A stretch of 64,000 nt of DNA from Lolium rigidum (GCF_022539505.1 NC_061508.1:32420256-32484255); one strand, 5' to 3'; positions 47,501-60,260 are shown, numbered from the stretch's first letter. Made by a program: numbers and translations. The notes: generated by a model not told the origin, from the sequence alone.

Positions 47501-49620
47501 TCAAGTAACATCGAGAGATGAAGCATCAACATCATAGTTTGTTCTAATAATAGAATCATAAGGTACCTTCATTCTCTTTCTAGGGAAGTGTTCCATACCT
47601 TTCTTGAGAGGAAATTGATATTTTATATTGCCTTCCCTCATATCAATAATAGCACCAACAGTTCGAAGAAAAGGTCTTCCCAATATAATTGGACAAGATG
47701 CATTGCATTCAATATCCAAGACAACAAAATCAACGGGAACAAGATTATTGTTAACGGTGATGCGAACATTATCAACTTTACCCAAAGGTTTCTTTGTAGA
47801 ATGATCAGCAAGATTAACATCCAAATAACAATTTTTCGGCGGTGGCAAGTCAAGCATATTATAAATTTTCTTAGGCATAACCGAAATACTTGCACCAAGA
47901 TCACATAAAGCATTGCAATCAAAATCTTTAACCTTCATCTTAATGATGGGCTCCCAACCATCTTCTAGCTTTTTAGGAATAGAGGCTTCGCGCTCTAGTT
48001 TCTCTTCTCTAGCTTTTATGAGAGCATTTGTAATATGATGCGTGAAAGCCAAATTTATAGCACTAGCATTAGGACTTTTAGCAAGTTTTTGCAAGAACTT
48101 TATAACTTCAGAGATGTGGCAATCATCAAAATTCAAACCATTATAATCTAAAGCAATGGGATCATCATCCCCAATGTTGGAAAAAATTTCAGCGGCTTTA
48201 TCACGAGCGGTTTCAGCGGTTTTAGCGGTTTCGAGGCAGTTTTCGCGCTTTGCATTAGAAGTGGAAACATTGCTAACACCAATTCTTTTATTAGTATGAG
48301 TAGGAGGTGCAGCAACATGTGTAGCATTAGCATTACTAGTGGTGGTAATAGTCCAAACTTTAGCTATATTCTTCTCTTTAGCTAGTTTTTCATTTTCTTC
48401 TCTATCCCACCTAGCACGCAGTTCAGCCATTAATCTTATATTCTCATTAATTCTAACTTGAATGGCATTTGCTGTAGTAGTAATTTTATTATGATAATTC
48501 TCACTAGGCAAAACTTTTGATTTCAAAAGATCAACATCAGAGGCAAGACTATCAACTCTAGAAACAAGAATATCAATTTTACCAAGCTTTTCTTCAACAG
48601 ATTTGTTAAAAGCAGTTTGTGTACTAATAAATTCTTTAAGCATGGCTTCAAGTCCAGGGGGTGAATTCCTATTATTGTTGTAATAATTTCCATAAGAATT
48701 ACCATAGCCGTTGCCATTATTATAAGGATATGGCCTATAGTTGTTACTAGAATTGTTCTGGTAAGCATTGTTGTTGAAATTATTATTTTTAATGAAGTTT
48801 ACATCAACATGTTCTTCTTGTGCAACCAATGAAGCTAACGGAACATTATTAGGATCAATATTAGTCCTATCATTCACAAGCATAGACATAATAGCATCAA
48901 CCTTATCATTCAAGGAAGAGGATTCCTCAACGGAATTTACCTTCTTACCTTGTGGAGCTCTTTCCAGTGTGCCATTCAGAGTAGTTGATCATCATATTAT
49001 CAAGAAGCTTTGTTGCTTCACCAAGAGTGATGGACATAAAGGTACCTCCAGCAGCTGAATCCAATAAATTCCGTGAAGAAAAATTTAGTCCTGCATAGAA
49101 GGTTTGGATGATCATCCAAGTAGTCGATCCATGGGTTGGGCAATTTTTAACCGAGAGATTTCATTCTTTCCCAAGCTTGAGCAACATGTTCAGTATCTAA
49201 TTGTTTAAAATTCATTATGCTACTCCTCAAAGATATAATTTTAGCGAGGGGATAATATCTACCAATAAAAGCATCCTTGCATTTAGTCCATGAATCAATA
49301 CTATTCTTAGGCGAGAGATAGCAACCAATCTTTAGCTCTTCCTCTTAATGAGAAAGGGAACAATTTTAGTTTAATAATATCACCATCTACATCTTTATAT
49401 TTTTGCATTTCACATATTTCAACAAAATTATTAAGATGGGCAGCGAGCATCATCAGAACTATTTCCGGAAAATTGATCTTTCATAACAAGATTCGATAAA
49501 GCGAGGTTTAATTTCAAAGAATTCTGCTGTAGTAGCAGGTGGAGCAATAGGTGTGCATAAGAAATCATTATTATTTGTGGTTGTGAAGTCACACAACTTA
49601 GTATTTTCAGCGTTGGCCAT
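47501..49620 (-). CDS. Athila-type gag-protease of element G
   Basis: ATG at 49620 (MANAENTKLCDFTTTNNN). The last 470 codons (48913-47501) are open: an Asn/Tyr/Gly-rich segment (about residues 43-82 of that frame), a coiled-coil-like helix around 'VSRVDSLASDVDLLKSKV', and a retropepsin with CDLGAS near 47892-47904 and ILGRPFLRT near 47670. Upstream the gag core is broken near 49500-49430 and 49310; at 49310 the break is the same extra base (CTCG for CTG) as in C. The protein ends after the protease in both copies, so lack of pol is a family trait. Copy C is its nearest relative. Confidence 0.85.
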
Positions 49621-49846
49621 TTTAGCAACGAGTAATTAAAGCAAACTAGATAAAGTAAATGCAAGTAAACTAATTTTTTTGTGTTTTCGATATAGCAAAC
49701 AAGATAGCAAATAAAGTAAAACTAGCAACTAATTTTTTTGTATTTTGATTTAGTGCAGCAAACAAAGTAGTAAATAAAACTAAGCAAGACAAAAACAAAG
49801 TAAAGAGATTGAGAAGTGGAGACTCCCCTTGCGGCGTGTCTTGATC

Positions 49847-49864
49847 TCCCCGACAACGGCGCCG
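49847..49864 (-). other. Primer-binding site of element G (tRNA-Asp type)
   Basis: On the element strand cggcgccgttgtcgggga: two differences from the tRNA-Asp complement, the first within a CTG-to-CCG change. Confidence 0.7.
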
Positions 49865-49875
49865 GAAAAAGAGCT

Positions 49876-51472
49876 TGATGGCGTGTATTTCACACGTTCG
49901 TTGGGCAACCCCAAGAGGAAGGTATGATGCGCACGGCAGCAAGTTTTCCCTCGAAAGAAACCAAGGTTTATCGAACCGGGAGGAGCCAAGAAGCACGTTG
50001 AAGGTTGATGGCGGCGAGATGTAGTGCGGCGCAACACCGGGGATTCGGCGCCAACGTGGAACCTGCACAACACAACCAAAGTACTTTGCCCCAACGAAAC
50101 GAGTGAGGTTGTCAATCTCACCGGCTTGCTGTAACAAAGGATTAACCGTATTGTGTGGAAGATGATTGTTTGCGAGAGAAAACGGTAAAAACAAGTATTG
50201 CAATAGATTGTATTTCGGTAAAGAGAATTGGACCGGGGTCCACGGTTCACTAGAGGTGTCTCTCCCATAAGACGAACGACATGTTGGGTGAACAAATTAC
50301 GGTTGGGCAATTGACAAATAAAGAGAGCATGACAATGCACATACATATCATGATGAGTATAGTGAGATTTAATTGGGCATTACGACAAAGTACATAGACC
50401 GCCATCCAACTGCATCTATGCCTAAAAAGTCCACCTTCAGGTTATCATCCGAACCCCCTCTAGTATTAAGTTGCAAAGCAACTGACAATTGCATTAAGTA
50501 TGGTGCGTAATGTAATCAACAACTACATCCTTAGACATAGCATCAATGTTTTATCCCTAGTGGCAACAGCACAACACAACCTTAGAACTTTACGTCACTT
50601 GTCCCGAGTGTCAATGCGGGCATGAACCCACTATCGAGCATAAGTACTCCCTCTTGGAGTTAAAAGCATCTACTTGGCCGGAGCATCTACTAATAACGGA
50701 GAGCATGCAAGATCATAAACAACACATAAGCATAACTTTGATAATCAACATAACAAGTATTCTCTATTCATCGGATCCCAACAAACGCAACATATAGAAT
50801 TACATATAGATGATCTTGATCATGATAGGCAGCTCACAAGATCCGACAATGATAGCACAATGGGGAGAAGACAACCATCTAGCTACTGCTATGGACCCAT
50901 AGTCCGGGGGTAGACTACTCACTCATCACTCCGGAGGCGACCATGGCGGTGTAGAGTCCTCCGGGAGATGATTCCCCTCTCCGGCGGGGTGCCGGAGGCG
51001 ATCTCCGGGATCCCCGAGATGGGATCGGCGGCGACGGCGTCTCGGTAAGGTTTTCCGTATCGTGGCTCTCGGTGCTGGGGTGTTTCGTCACGGAGGCTTT
51101 AAGTAGGCGGAAGGGTAGGTCAAGAGGCGGCACAGGGGGCCCAAACCACAGGCCGGCGCGGCCAGGGGGGGCGCGCCGCCCTAGGGTTTGGCCACCCTGT
51201 GGCCCCTCTTCGTCTCGTCTTCGGTCTTCTGGAAGCTTCGTGTAAAAATAGGCCTCTGGGCTTTTATTTCGTCCAATTCCGAGAATATTTCTTTACTAGG
51301 ATTTACGAAACCAAAAACAGCGAGAAAACGACAAGCGGCACTTCGGCATCTTGTTAATAGGTTAGTTCCAGAAAATGCACGAATATGACATAAAGTGTGC
51401 ATAAAACATGTAGATAACATCAATAATGTGGCATGGAACACAAGAAATTATCGATATGTTGGAGACGTATCA
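49876..51472 (-). repeat. 5' LTR of element G
   Basis: 1,597 bp, near-identical to 43296-44896. Confidence 0.92.
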
Positions 51473-51477
51473 TACAC

Positions 51478-51779
51478 CATGCATGGTCCTACCACTATGG
51501 AATGAGTAATATAATTCTCTTCGTAATTTTATTCATTTATATGAATAGCTAGTAATATTTTCAATTAATCCCCTAGGCGCAACCAAAACACCAGCACATT
51601 ACATTAGTAGTTTCTCAAGTGAAAGGACTGGTCAACGACCCGAGAGGGAAAACTGCAAGGGCGCAGGTGTGCTGTACGCACTACCTCATTTTTTGAACTT
51701 TTCTTTTTCATATCTCTTAAATTATATATTTTTTTGATTTTTTTGCAAGTCACTCGAAAATAACAAATAGAATGGGGAT
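51478..51779. other. Spacer between G and the LINE
   Basis: AT-rich, nothing recognised. The left limit of the LINE within 51700-51950 is not sharp. Confidence 0.4.
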
Positions 51780-51955
51780 TTGATAAATTTCAAGTCAAAA
51801 TGGTCCTTTTTTGTTTCTTGTAGACAAATAACATCACAACCACTAAGTTTTATAGCATTCATAAGTTGCTTTGATGAATTTGTCTATGTTCCTTCTATTG
51901 GGGCTTACGGGGATTAATTGTTATATGGAAAAGTGCCTTATTTACTGGGATTGTT

Positions 51956-52489
51956 ATGCATTGTGAACCCTATGCACTTTCGGTGTATTTTACCTCCACA
52001 CAATCCTCTCGATCTTGGACTCTAGTTAATATCTATGGACCTTGTAATGGAGAAAACAGAGACAATTTTGTTCAGTGGCTCTATGATCTCAATATTCCTG
52101 CTGGGGAAGACTGGCTTATTGCTGGGGACTTTAATTTTATTCGTTCTCCAAGTAATAGAAACAAACCTGGAGGGAATGTCAATGATATGCTCACCTTTAA
52201 TGATATTATTCGTGCCCAAAATCTCACTGAACTCCCACTCAAAGGGAGGAAATACACTTGGAGCAACATGCAAGATGACCCTCTTCTTGAGCAATTAGAT
52301 CGGTTCTTCACCTCACCTCATTGGACTTCCCAATATCCTGCTACAACTGTTATGATCCAGGGTAAACCAACATCTGATCATACTCCAAGCATAATTTCTA
52401 TTGAGACCAAGATTCCTGGTAGCAAGCTCTTCAGATTTGAATCATTTTGGACAGCTCACCCTGGTTTCCAACGAACGATTCTTCGATAA
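51956..52489 (+). pseudogene. LINE endonuclease (AP-type) fragment
   Basis: Nicks target DNA to start reverse transcription. Visible motifs of the exonuclease-endonuclease-phosphatase fold are 'TLVNIYGP', 'WLIAGDFNFI' (GDFN catalytic pair) and 'SDHTPSI' (catalytic SDH) near the end. The N-terminal half is degraded, with stops upstream of 51956. A stop near 52487 and further frame changes to 52780 separate it from the reverse transcriptase. Confidence 0.8.
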
Positions 52490-52777
52490 GCTGGAATAAA
52501 CCTCGTCTATAAAAAGAATAGTGCAGCTACTCTTAATGCCAAATTCAAAAGGCTCAGATATGATCTCAAACATTGGAGCAAATCTATATCCAAGCTCTCT
52601 ATTTGTATAGAGAACTGCAATCAAGCCATAGCAGAATTAGATAAAATAGAGGAAGTTAGACCTCTTCTACGTACTCGAAATGAATTTTAGAAAGATTTTA
52701 AAAATACATCCGGCTAGATTACTATCCTATCAACATGACTACTCGGAAGAAAAGATGCACTATTCGATGGACCAAGT

Positions 52778-54807
52778 TTGGAGATGAAAACTCTAAATTC
52801 TTCCGAGGCTTTTGCTACTGAGAGACACAGGAGGAATTATGTGGCTTCCCTATTACTGCCTAATGGAGATATTGTCACTGAACATAAGGACAAAGAAGAA
52901 ATTTTATTTCAAACCTATAAAGCAAGACTTGGTACCTGCTCTTCACCACAAATGCAATTTGATCTGCCATCCTTGTTTACACCTATTCCTGGTCTAGAAG
53001 AATTATCTGCTCCTTTCACTACACAAGAAATTGATGATATTATAAAATTTATGCCAGTAGACAAAGCACCAGGACCTGATGGTTTTAATGGATTATTCCT
53101 GAAGAAGTGTTGGTCTATTATCAAAGAAGACATATATGCTTTATGTTTCAGCTTTTATGAAGGGACACTGGACCTTGAGAGTGTTAATATGGGTTATATT
53201 ACACTTATCCCAAAAGTATCAAATCCAGAAGGAGTCAATGATTACAGGCCAATCACTTTGCTGAACTGTGTTCTAAAAATTATAACCAAATTGCTAGCAA
53301 ATAGACTGCAGAAAGTTGTCCTTAGAATTGTCCACAAAAATCAATATGGTTTTCTGAAAGGGAGAACTATCCAGGACTGCCTTGCTTGGGCTTTTGAATT
53401 TCTCTATCAGTGTGAAAAATCTAGTCAAGAAATTCTCCTAATCAAACTAGACTTTGCCAAGGCTTTTGACACTATAGATCATAGTGCCATGATACAGATT
53501 ATGCAACAAATGGGTTTTGATGAGAAATGGATAACCTGGATACAAGCTATATTTGGTACTGGTAAATCTGCTATACTACTCAATGGAGTTCCTGGGAGAC
53601 AATTCTTTTGCAAATGTGGTGTCAGACAAGGAGATCCTCTGTCTCCTCTCCTCTTTGTGCTTGCAGCAGATCTTTTGCAGTCTGCTATTAATAAATGCTT
53701 TAGAGATGGTATTCTTCAGGCTCCCTTCTCCAATGCTTACCAAATGGATTTCCCTGTGGTCCAATATGCTGATGACACACTTATAATCATGAAAGCCTGC
53801 ACTACTCAAGTTATGATTATGAAAGATATTTTGCAAAAATATGCAGCCTCCACTGGATTACACATCAATTTCCACAAGTCTTCTCTCATACCAATTAATC
53901 TTTCCACACAACAGGCAAATCTATTTGCTGGCCTTTTTGGATGCAGTATAGCCTCTATGCCTTTCACATATCTGGGTCTACCTCTAGGCACAACAAAACC
54001 AACTGTCCAAGATCTGATGCCCCTGGTGGACAGAATTGAGAGAAGAGTGTCTGCAACTTTCTTAATGATGAATTATAGTGGAAGAGTCACAGTGGTAAAC
54101 TCACTTTTGACCTCTATTGCAAATTTTACTATGTGCTCCATTCAAATTAATCCAAAAATACTAGAACATGTGGAGAAAATAAGAAGACACTGCCTTTGGA
54201 ATAAGAAAACAGATGATGGTGTGAAATGTAACTCACTAGCTGCCTGGGACATGGTTTGTAAGCCAAAGGATAAAGGAGGCCTTGGTATTCTAAATCTCAA
54301 AATACAGAATGAAGGGTTACTCCTTAAATATCTGCACAAATTCTATAACAAGATGGATATCCCCTGGGTTCACTTACTATGGAATACCTATTATACTGGG
54401 AAAGTGCCTCATAATATGGCTCCATGTGGGTCACATTGGTGGCGCACTGTCTTTAATCTCTCACCCATTTTTAGAGGAATATCTATGAGTAATATTAATG
54501 ATGGAAGAGGTACTCTTTTTTGGAAAGATAAATGGCTACAAGACATAAATTCAGAAGATTTTCCGAGAGCCTATTCCTTCACCAAGAATGAAGATGTATC
54601 AGTCAGAGAATTCCTAGCCTCTACACAGTTATCACAGAACTTTTATTTGCCTCTAACGCCACAAGCACTTGATGAAGTTCGAACTTTGCAAGCCTCATCC
54701 TCTTATATTGATTTCACAAATGATACACATGACTCTTGGACATATGAATGGGGTGCTGTGGAATATTCCTCCAGGGCTTACTATAAATTCTGTTTCAGGG
54801 AGTGTAC
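52778..54807 (+). pseudogene. LINE reverse transcriptase, 3'-truncated
   Basis: A long open frame without its own ATG (it continues a broken ORF2). Motifs include 'DKAPGPDGFNGLFLKKCW', 'LIPKVSNPEGVNDYRPITL', 'LLIKLDFAKAFDTIDH', 'GVRQGDPLSPLLFVLA' and catalytic YADD at 53765-53776 (codon 330 of the frame). The open frame continues past 54807 to a stop at 54913, but those last 35 codons are LTR sequence of H, not LINE. About 670 codons open without a stop suggest a fairly young copy. Confidence 0.85.
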
Positions 54808-55195
54808 TGCTGACATAGGCACCCCAAATGGGCCTGCCGAAGATAGTACCCGGGATTTACTGAAGGCCCATTATCTGAAAAATAAGAAGATTCGGGAGTC
54901 CAAGATATATTAAGGAAAGTTAGAATTGTAATAAGAAGTGTTGTTTGTAATCTGACGGGATGAGTTAGAAACCGTCCCGGAATATGTAACTTGTACGAAA
55001 CGAAACCCTCGGCTCCACCTCCTATATAAAGGGGGAGTCGAGGGGCGAAGAGATCATCGAATCATTGTTCACAAACCCTAGTTTTCATAATCGTCGAGTA
55101 CTTTTCGGCTGAAACCTTCGGGATCTACTTACCCTCTACTTCTAACTAAACCCTAGCCTATAACCCGTAGGCATTGACAAGTTAATCCCTTGTCA
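54808..55195 (+). repeat. 5' LTR of element H
   Basis: Start taken at TGCTGACATAGG, end at ...CCCTTGTCA. A TATA box (tatataaa) is at 55023-55030. The left border is inferred from where LINE protein stops, since the second LTR is outside the window; TGTACTGC at 54803 is an alternative. Confidence 0.65.
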
Positions 55196-55197
55196 AT

Positions 55198-55215
55198 TGG
55201 CGCCGTCTGTGGGAA
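55198..55215 (+). other. Primer-binding site of element H
   Basis: tggcgccgtctgtgggaa, two bases after the LTR, the place and TGG start expected. I cannot say which tRNA it matches; it is neither the tRNA-Asp nor the tRNA-Lys site seen elsewhere here. Confidence 0.65.
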
Positions 55216-55240
55216 TTAGAGGCGTAAGGATCTGATCTCG

Positions 55241-57670
55241 ATGGCACGTTCAAGATCTTCGACATCGTCAATCGGAAGCAACACAATGGATCGAGGTAAA
55301 CGGATCGCTGCTTGGTCTTGTCGATTTTGTTCCTCACCCACCCTCCCGTTTGGATGCATATGCGTATACGGCGGAGCCCATGGAGATGACGTTCGGAAGG
55401 TTTCACTTTCGCGTCGAGAAGGAAGGATCGTATCGTGTCGAAATTCCGATTTCGTCGGGATCGTCGGCGGTCGACTCCGATTTTTCAAGCTATACATCAT
55501 CAGCTGAGTCAGAAGAGGAAGAAACTTCGGAAACACGCTACGTCAGCACCAGAGCAAGAGAGAAACTCGCCAAGATCTTCGGCGACATATCATCCGAGTC
55601 ATCTGCGGACTCATATATAAGCGATGACTCAAGCGATGTCGACAGTTACGACTTCATCGACAAATCTATCACGGTGGGCAAGGTCTTCATCAATCTCAAC
55701 AATGATGTCACCAAACCCAACATAGATCCGAGTACAAAATATCATCGGATTTATGCTATCGAAAACCAAGAGGAAACATCAGAGGCTTTCGACGATTTGG
55801 GTAATCCCTATGTCGATCCCTCAGATCTAAGGAGAGGTATGGGCACTAAATATGTCGGGCCCACACCACGTGTCAGAGTTCAACTTCCACAAGCAGCACT
55901 GGGATAGAGCTGCAAAAGCTTTAGATGGTTCGGAGCCAATGACGACAACGGCTACGGCTCAAGAGCTGCAAGCTTATCAATATAGGCTCGCACGAGCTGC
56001 CGGAGAAATAGAAAAACGAGACGAGCTGAGTTGAACGGGAGAAAGGAGGCAGCTTACGCATCCGGCGGGAGAAGAGCAGATCTAAGTCGACAATCTAGAG
56101 TTTCGGGTGATAGCCACAGGGAGGCTCGGAACAAAGGAAGATCAAGGTTACAACACATACCCGAAGCGGAAAGAGAGCACTTGGTTCAAAACCTCGACAT
56201 GTCCTTTATGTCGATAGATACAAGAGGAAACATTATCCCTAAGACACCAGAAGCTGGGTATATGGCGACACAGGCTTATATCCTCGCATCTAGGCCACCC
56301 CGGGTGATCCAAGGGAAACATTATACAATATGGCGTTAGCGAGGGTTGGAGCTATGGGGACGGCGTTTGTATCAACGCCTCCCGAAGGAGCGGCAAGGCA
56401 AAATAGTCCACGACCTGCGGCGGCAACGGCGGCAGTTCTCGAAGGACCAAGTGGAGCAAGAGACACAGGAGCACAAGCAAGGGTTGATAGAGCGAGGCAA
56501 AGCGAAGGGATCATCGGCAATCACCGGAGCTTGACGACGAGGATATGTGCGGCTTACCATGCTTCACGAGGAGAGTCCGAAAAACTCGAGTCCCCTCAGG
56601 ATTCAAGCTACCCGATCATTTCAAAAAATTCGACGGTCTGCAAGATCCGGAAGATTGGCTAGTTGATTACCTCGAGACGGTGAAGTTAAGCTGGAGGAAC
56701 TAGGGCAACAGCCATGCAAAGTATTCAGGTGCACCTAAGTGGAGCCGCACGATCTTGGATCAAAAAGCTTCCGCCGGGATCTATCGACAGTTGGGAAAGT
56801 TTCGAGGATGTATTCGTCAAGAACTTCGGGTCCACGTGCAAAAAACCTGCGTCGTTAGAAGAGCTGAGAGCATGTCGACAAAAGCCGGATGAGTCAATGA
56901 GAAAATACATCCAAAGGTGGAACATCATAAAAAACTCGGCGAGAAAATATATCCGACGAGAGAGCAATAGATGCGTTTGTCGCGGGAATTAGGCGTGGAG
57001 ATTTTGTCGAGGACTTGGGAAGGACCAATCCAAAAACAGTATCCGCATTAATGGAGATAGCAAATAGATGGGCGGATGGAGAGGATGCTGTCCACAACAA
57101 ACGGCACGAGGTCACCGGAGGAGGACCGTGGTCGAAATTACCAATCGAGGCGACGATTTCCCCGGCGGTACCCGAATTATGACGCCCCGGGGCAGATTTC
57201 GGCAGGCTTTCGGGCAAACACGGGGGAAACAATAGAGATGATTATCGGAGAAGCGGCGAGCAGCGAGGCGAAAACGAGGGATGACTCTCGCAACGAGGCA
57301 AAATAGCGGGCCTAGGTTCCCAAGGCCTTTCGTGTCACCCGAAGAAATGATGAACGGACCGTGCCGGATGCATTTTTTCATCGACGACAACGGAAAAAGA
57401 CGGTCGGGGCACCTGCGGAAAGAGCTGTCGAAATTTTCGGGCAATGTTCGGATATGCGAGAGAACGCTCATGCTCGAGCAGCACGAGAGAAATCCTCGGG
57501 AACCCGGGAGTGAAGTTCACCTGCCACCACCTCCCGCGATTACGGACGACAACCGACACCGGCTCGGAATAGCGGCAGCACCTCCACCACCACCTTATGT
57601 CGATCCTAACTCAAACGGAGCGGTGTCGATGATTCGAAGGGAAGGCCGTCCAACAGAACTCAAAAAGTGA
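55241..57670 (+). pseudogene. Tat-type gag of element H, frame broken
   Basis: Starts MARSRSSTSS at 55241. The N-terminal part (55350-55900) is acidic and Ser-rich, followed by a charged stretch and the conserved gag core at 56580-57000 ('FDGLQDPEDWLVDYLE'-like, 'GAARSWIKKLPPGSIDSWES', 'PDESMRKYIQRW'). At least five frame changes are needed (about 55330, 55900, 56020, 56310, 56690), so no long product can be read from this copy as given. Compare D gag, which has the same 'LPAGSINGW' core. Confidence 0.7.
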
Positions 57671-57675
57671 TCTCG

Positions 57676-58422
57676 AGACAGGTGTTCATGGCGGAGAAAA
57701 TGCCTCCACCAACGAGTTGAGTACCTCAATTGGTCGGGGCAAGACATCGGCTTCACCATAGCGGATCATCCGCAGCAAGTTCCTCGACCGGGGCGATCGG
57801 CACTTATTCCGCCGGCGGTTATTGCGGGATTTGATGTTTCTCGAGTATTCATAGATGGTGGCAGCAGCTTAAACCTTATGTACGCGAGATACATTGAGGA
57901 AGATGAACATATCCTTAGCAAACACTGAAGCCAACGGACACAAGGTTCCACGGCATCACACCGGAGAAACCAAGTTATCCATTGGGGAAGATAAATCTCG
58001 ACGTTCAATTTGGAACTCGAGAGAATTATAGAATCGAGAAGCTGGAATTTGAAGTCGTGGATTTTCCGTCGCAATACCATGCTTTGTTGGGACGACCAGC
58101 ATATGCTAGGTTTATGGCAGTACCACACTATACATATCTGTTGTGGAGATTGCCTGGACCAAAGGGACCAATCACGGTTAAAGGAAGCTTCGCCTTAGCC
58201 GACAAGTGCGACAAGGATTTTCATCGGTTATCAGAAACTTTCGGGATGCAAGCTGAGTATTTGGCGTCCAAAAGCATGACTGATTACGACGTACTACCAG
58301 ACGTTGGAAGGCCAAATAAAGAGTCAACTTTCAATACAGAGAAAAATTCTAAGGAGGTGCGGATTCACCCGACGGACCCGAAAAAGACGACATCTATCGC
58401 AAACAACATGGATATCGCATAG
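57676..58422 (+). CDS. Aspartic protease region of element H
   Basis: Retropepsin-type site FIDGGSS at about 57850 (DGG, where D has IDNGSS). It is followed by 'GKINLDVQFGTRENYRIEKLEFEVV' and 'YHALLGRPAYARFMAVPHYTYL', the conserved C-terminal part. One frame change lies near 57920. The frame ends at TAG (58420-58422), in the same position and context as the TAG at 20851 in D. Confidence 0.75.
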
Positions 58423-60260
58423 GAAAGCGCGCTCGTCGAGTTCCTCCGTGAGAACTGGAAAATCTTCGCATGGTGTCCAGCTGACATGCCGGGAGTACCC
58501 AGGGAACTTGCCGAGCACCACCTAAATCTGGATCCATCAGCGAGACCAATCAAACAACCTTTGCGGCGTTTTTCGGAACCAAACCGCAAATCTATGCTGT
58601 CAGAAATCAATCGACTACAAGAAGCTGGTTTTATCAAAGAGATATTCACAGAAGCCACATGGGTAGCAAATCCTGTGATGGTGCCAAAGAAAAACACTAA
58701 GGTCCTTCGCATGTGCGTCGACTTTACGTGTCTAAATAAACATTGTCCAAAGGATCACTTTCCCCTCCCAAGGATCGATCAAATTATCGACTCCACGGCT
58801 GGATGCGAACGTCTTTCCTTCCTGGACGCGTATTCTGGTTATAACCAGATCAGACTGAAAGAAGAAGATGAAGTAAAGACCGCGTTTATTACACCTTACG
58901 GCGTGTTTTGCTACAGAACAATGCCCTTTGGTCTAAAAATGCGGGAGCAACATACCGAGAGGATGATGCGAAGTGTTTGGCGACACGGATTGGAAAAAAC
59001 GTGCAAGTATATATCGACGATGTCGTCATAACATCAAAAAGGGGACAACACCGATCGAGGATCTCAAGGAAACTTTCGACAACCTCAACAAATTTTGCAC
59101 GAAGTTGAACCCAACGAAGTGTTCCTTTGGTGTCCCGAGCGAGGAGAACTCTTGGGATTTCTAGTCTCGGCGAGAGGGATTGAAGCAAATCCCGATAAAA
59201 TACAAGCTATCGTAACAATGAGAAAGCCAACAAAGTTGAAAGAGATACAACGACTAACTGGGCGAGTCGCAGCTTTGAGCAGATTCGTCGCCGAGTCGGG
59301 AGAAAAAGCGTTACCATTTTACGCTCTGATAAAGCAAGGAGACAAATTCCAGTGGAACGAGGAGGCCGACAAAGCTTTCGAGGATTTGAAGCGCAAAATC
59401 TCGACACCACCAATTTTGGTGGCGCCGAAGGACAAGGAACCTCTCCTGCTATATATCGCAGCCACGCCCCAAGTGGTGAGCACGGTGCTAGTTGTCGAAA
59501 GAGAAGAAGAAGGAAAACTCCACGGAGTACAGAGGCCAGTATACTTCGTCAGCGAAGTTTTATCGCCATCGAAACAAAGATACCCTCAATACCAAAAGCT
59601 AGCATACGGAGTGTTCACAACAGCACGAAAATTGCGCCACTATTTTTCGGCACACCCGATCATAGTGGTCAATGAAGCTCCTTTGTCAAATATACTTGAA
59701 CAATCCGGAAGCTACGGGTCGTGTCTCCCTTTGGGGAATAGAACTTTCCCCTCGGGACATCACGTATGAAAAAAGAAAGGCAATCAAGTCGCAAGTTACG
59801 CCGGACTTCATCGCGAGTGGATGGAGCTGCAAAACACAGGACCCCCAGACTTGTCGAGAACCTGGACCATGAATTTCGACGGGTCCAAGAGAGTAGAAGG
59901 AGCTGGCGCAGGAGTAGTACTCATATCACCTGAAGGCGACAAATTGAAGTATATCCTTCGGATGACGTTCTCTAACGCATCTAACAACGAAGCAGAATAC
60001 GAAGCCCTCATACACGGGATGAAGATGGCGAAAGCTTGCGGTGCAACTCGATTAAAAATCTTTGGCGACTCACAATTGGTAGCTCGGCAAGTTATGAACC
60101 AATGTGATGCGATCAATGATAGCATGGTAGCATACAAGGAGGTGTACAATGAACTCGAGAAGCTATTTGATGGATGCGAGGTAAATCACATCGGTAGGTT
60201 AAGCAACGATGAAGGCGACGTCCTTGCAAATATCGGGTCGCGAGTGCCTCCCAATCCCGC
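58423..60260 (+). CDS. Reverse transcriptase and two RNase H domains of element H, frame broken
   Basis: After the TAG the frame continues ESALVEFLREN. Reverse transcriptase motifs are 'MCVDFTCLNKHCPKDHFPLP' and 'SFLDAYSGYNQIRLKEEDE', with catalytic YIDD near 59012. Frame changes occur near 58940-58960 (CGAG where the protein needs CAG), about 59075 and 59140, about 59690, and 59815 (CG for CTG). The native RNase H (about 59340-59660) reads LYIAATPQVV, lacking the first catalytic Asp. The archaeal-type RNase H (59860-60245) keeps it (MNFDGSKR near 59870), with NNEAEYEAL and FGDSQLV further on; the last acidic motif reads DEGDVLANIG. Confidence 0.8.

Larger units (their letters stand above)
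43296..51472 (-). mobile_element. Element G: complete gag-protease Athila-type element
   Basis: 8,177 bp, minus strand, TSD tacac (43291-43295 and 51473-51477). LTRs are 43296-44896 and 49876-51472. The layout is the same as in C: primer site, gag-protease, about 2.6 kb of non-coding DNA, polypurine tract, no pol. It is uninterrupted, which makes it the best reference copy for the family in this window. In the first 630 bp of the LTRs essentially all differences lie in CAG/CTG contexts. Confidence 0.93.
51780..54807 (+). mobile_element. 5'-truncated L1-type LINE
   Basis: Carries the later part of the endonuclease domain and nearly all of the reverse transcriptase of a plant L1-type ORF2. ORF1, the start of the endonuclease, the 3' part of ORF2 and the poly(A) tail are missing. 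The right end is cut by the LTR of H: the frame runs straight from LINE protein into LTR sequence near 54808. Confidence 0.85.

Noticed and set aside
55241..57670. Reading the H gag as a host gene cluster
   Set aside because: The gag core, following protease and pol order, and position after the primer site show it is retrotransposon gag.
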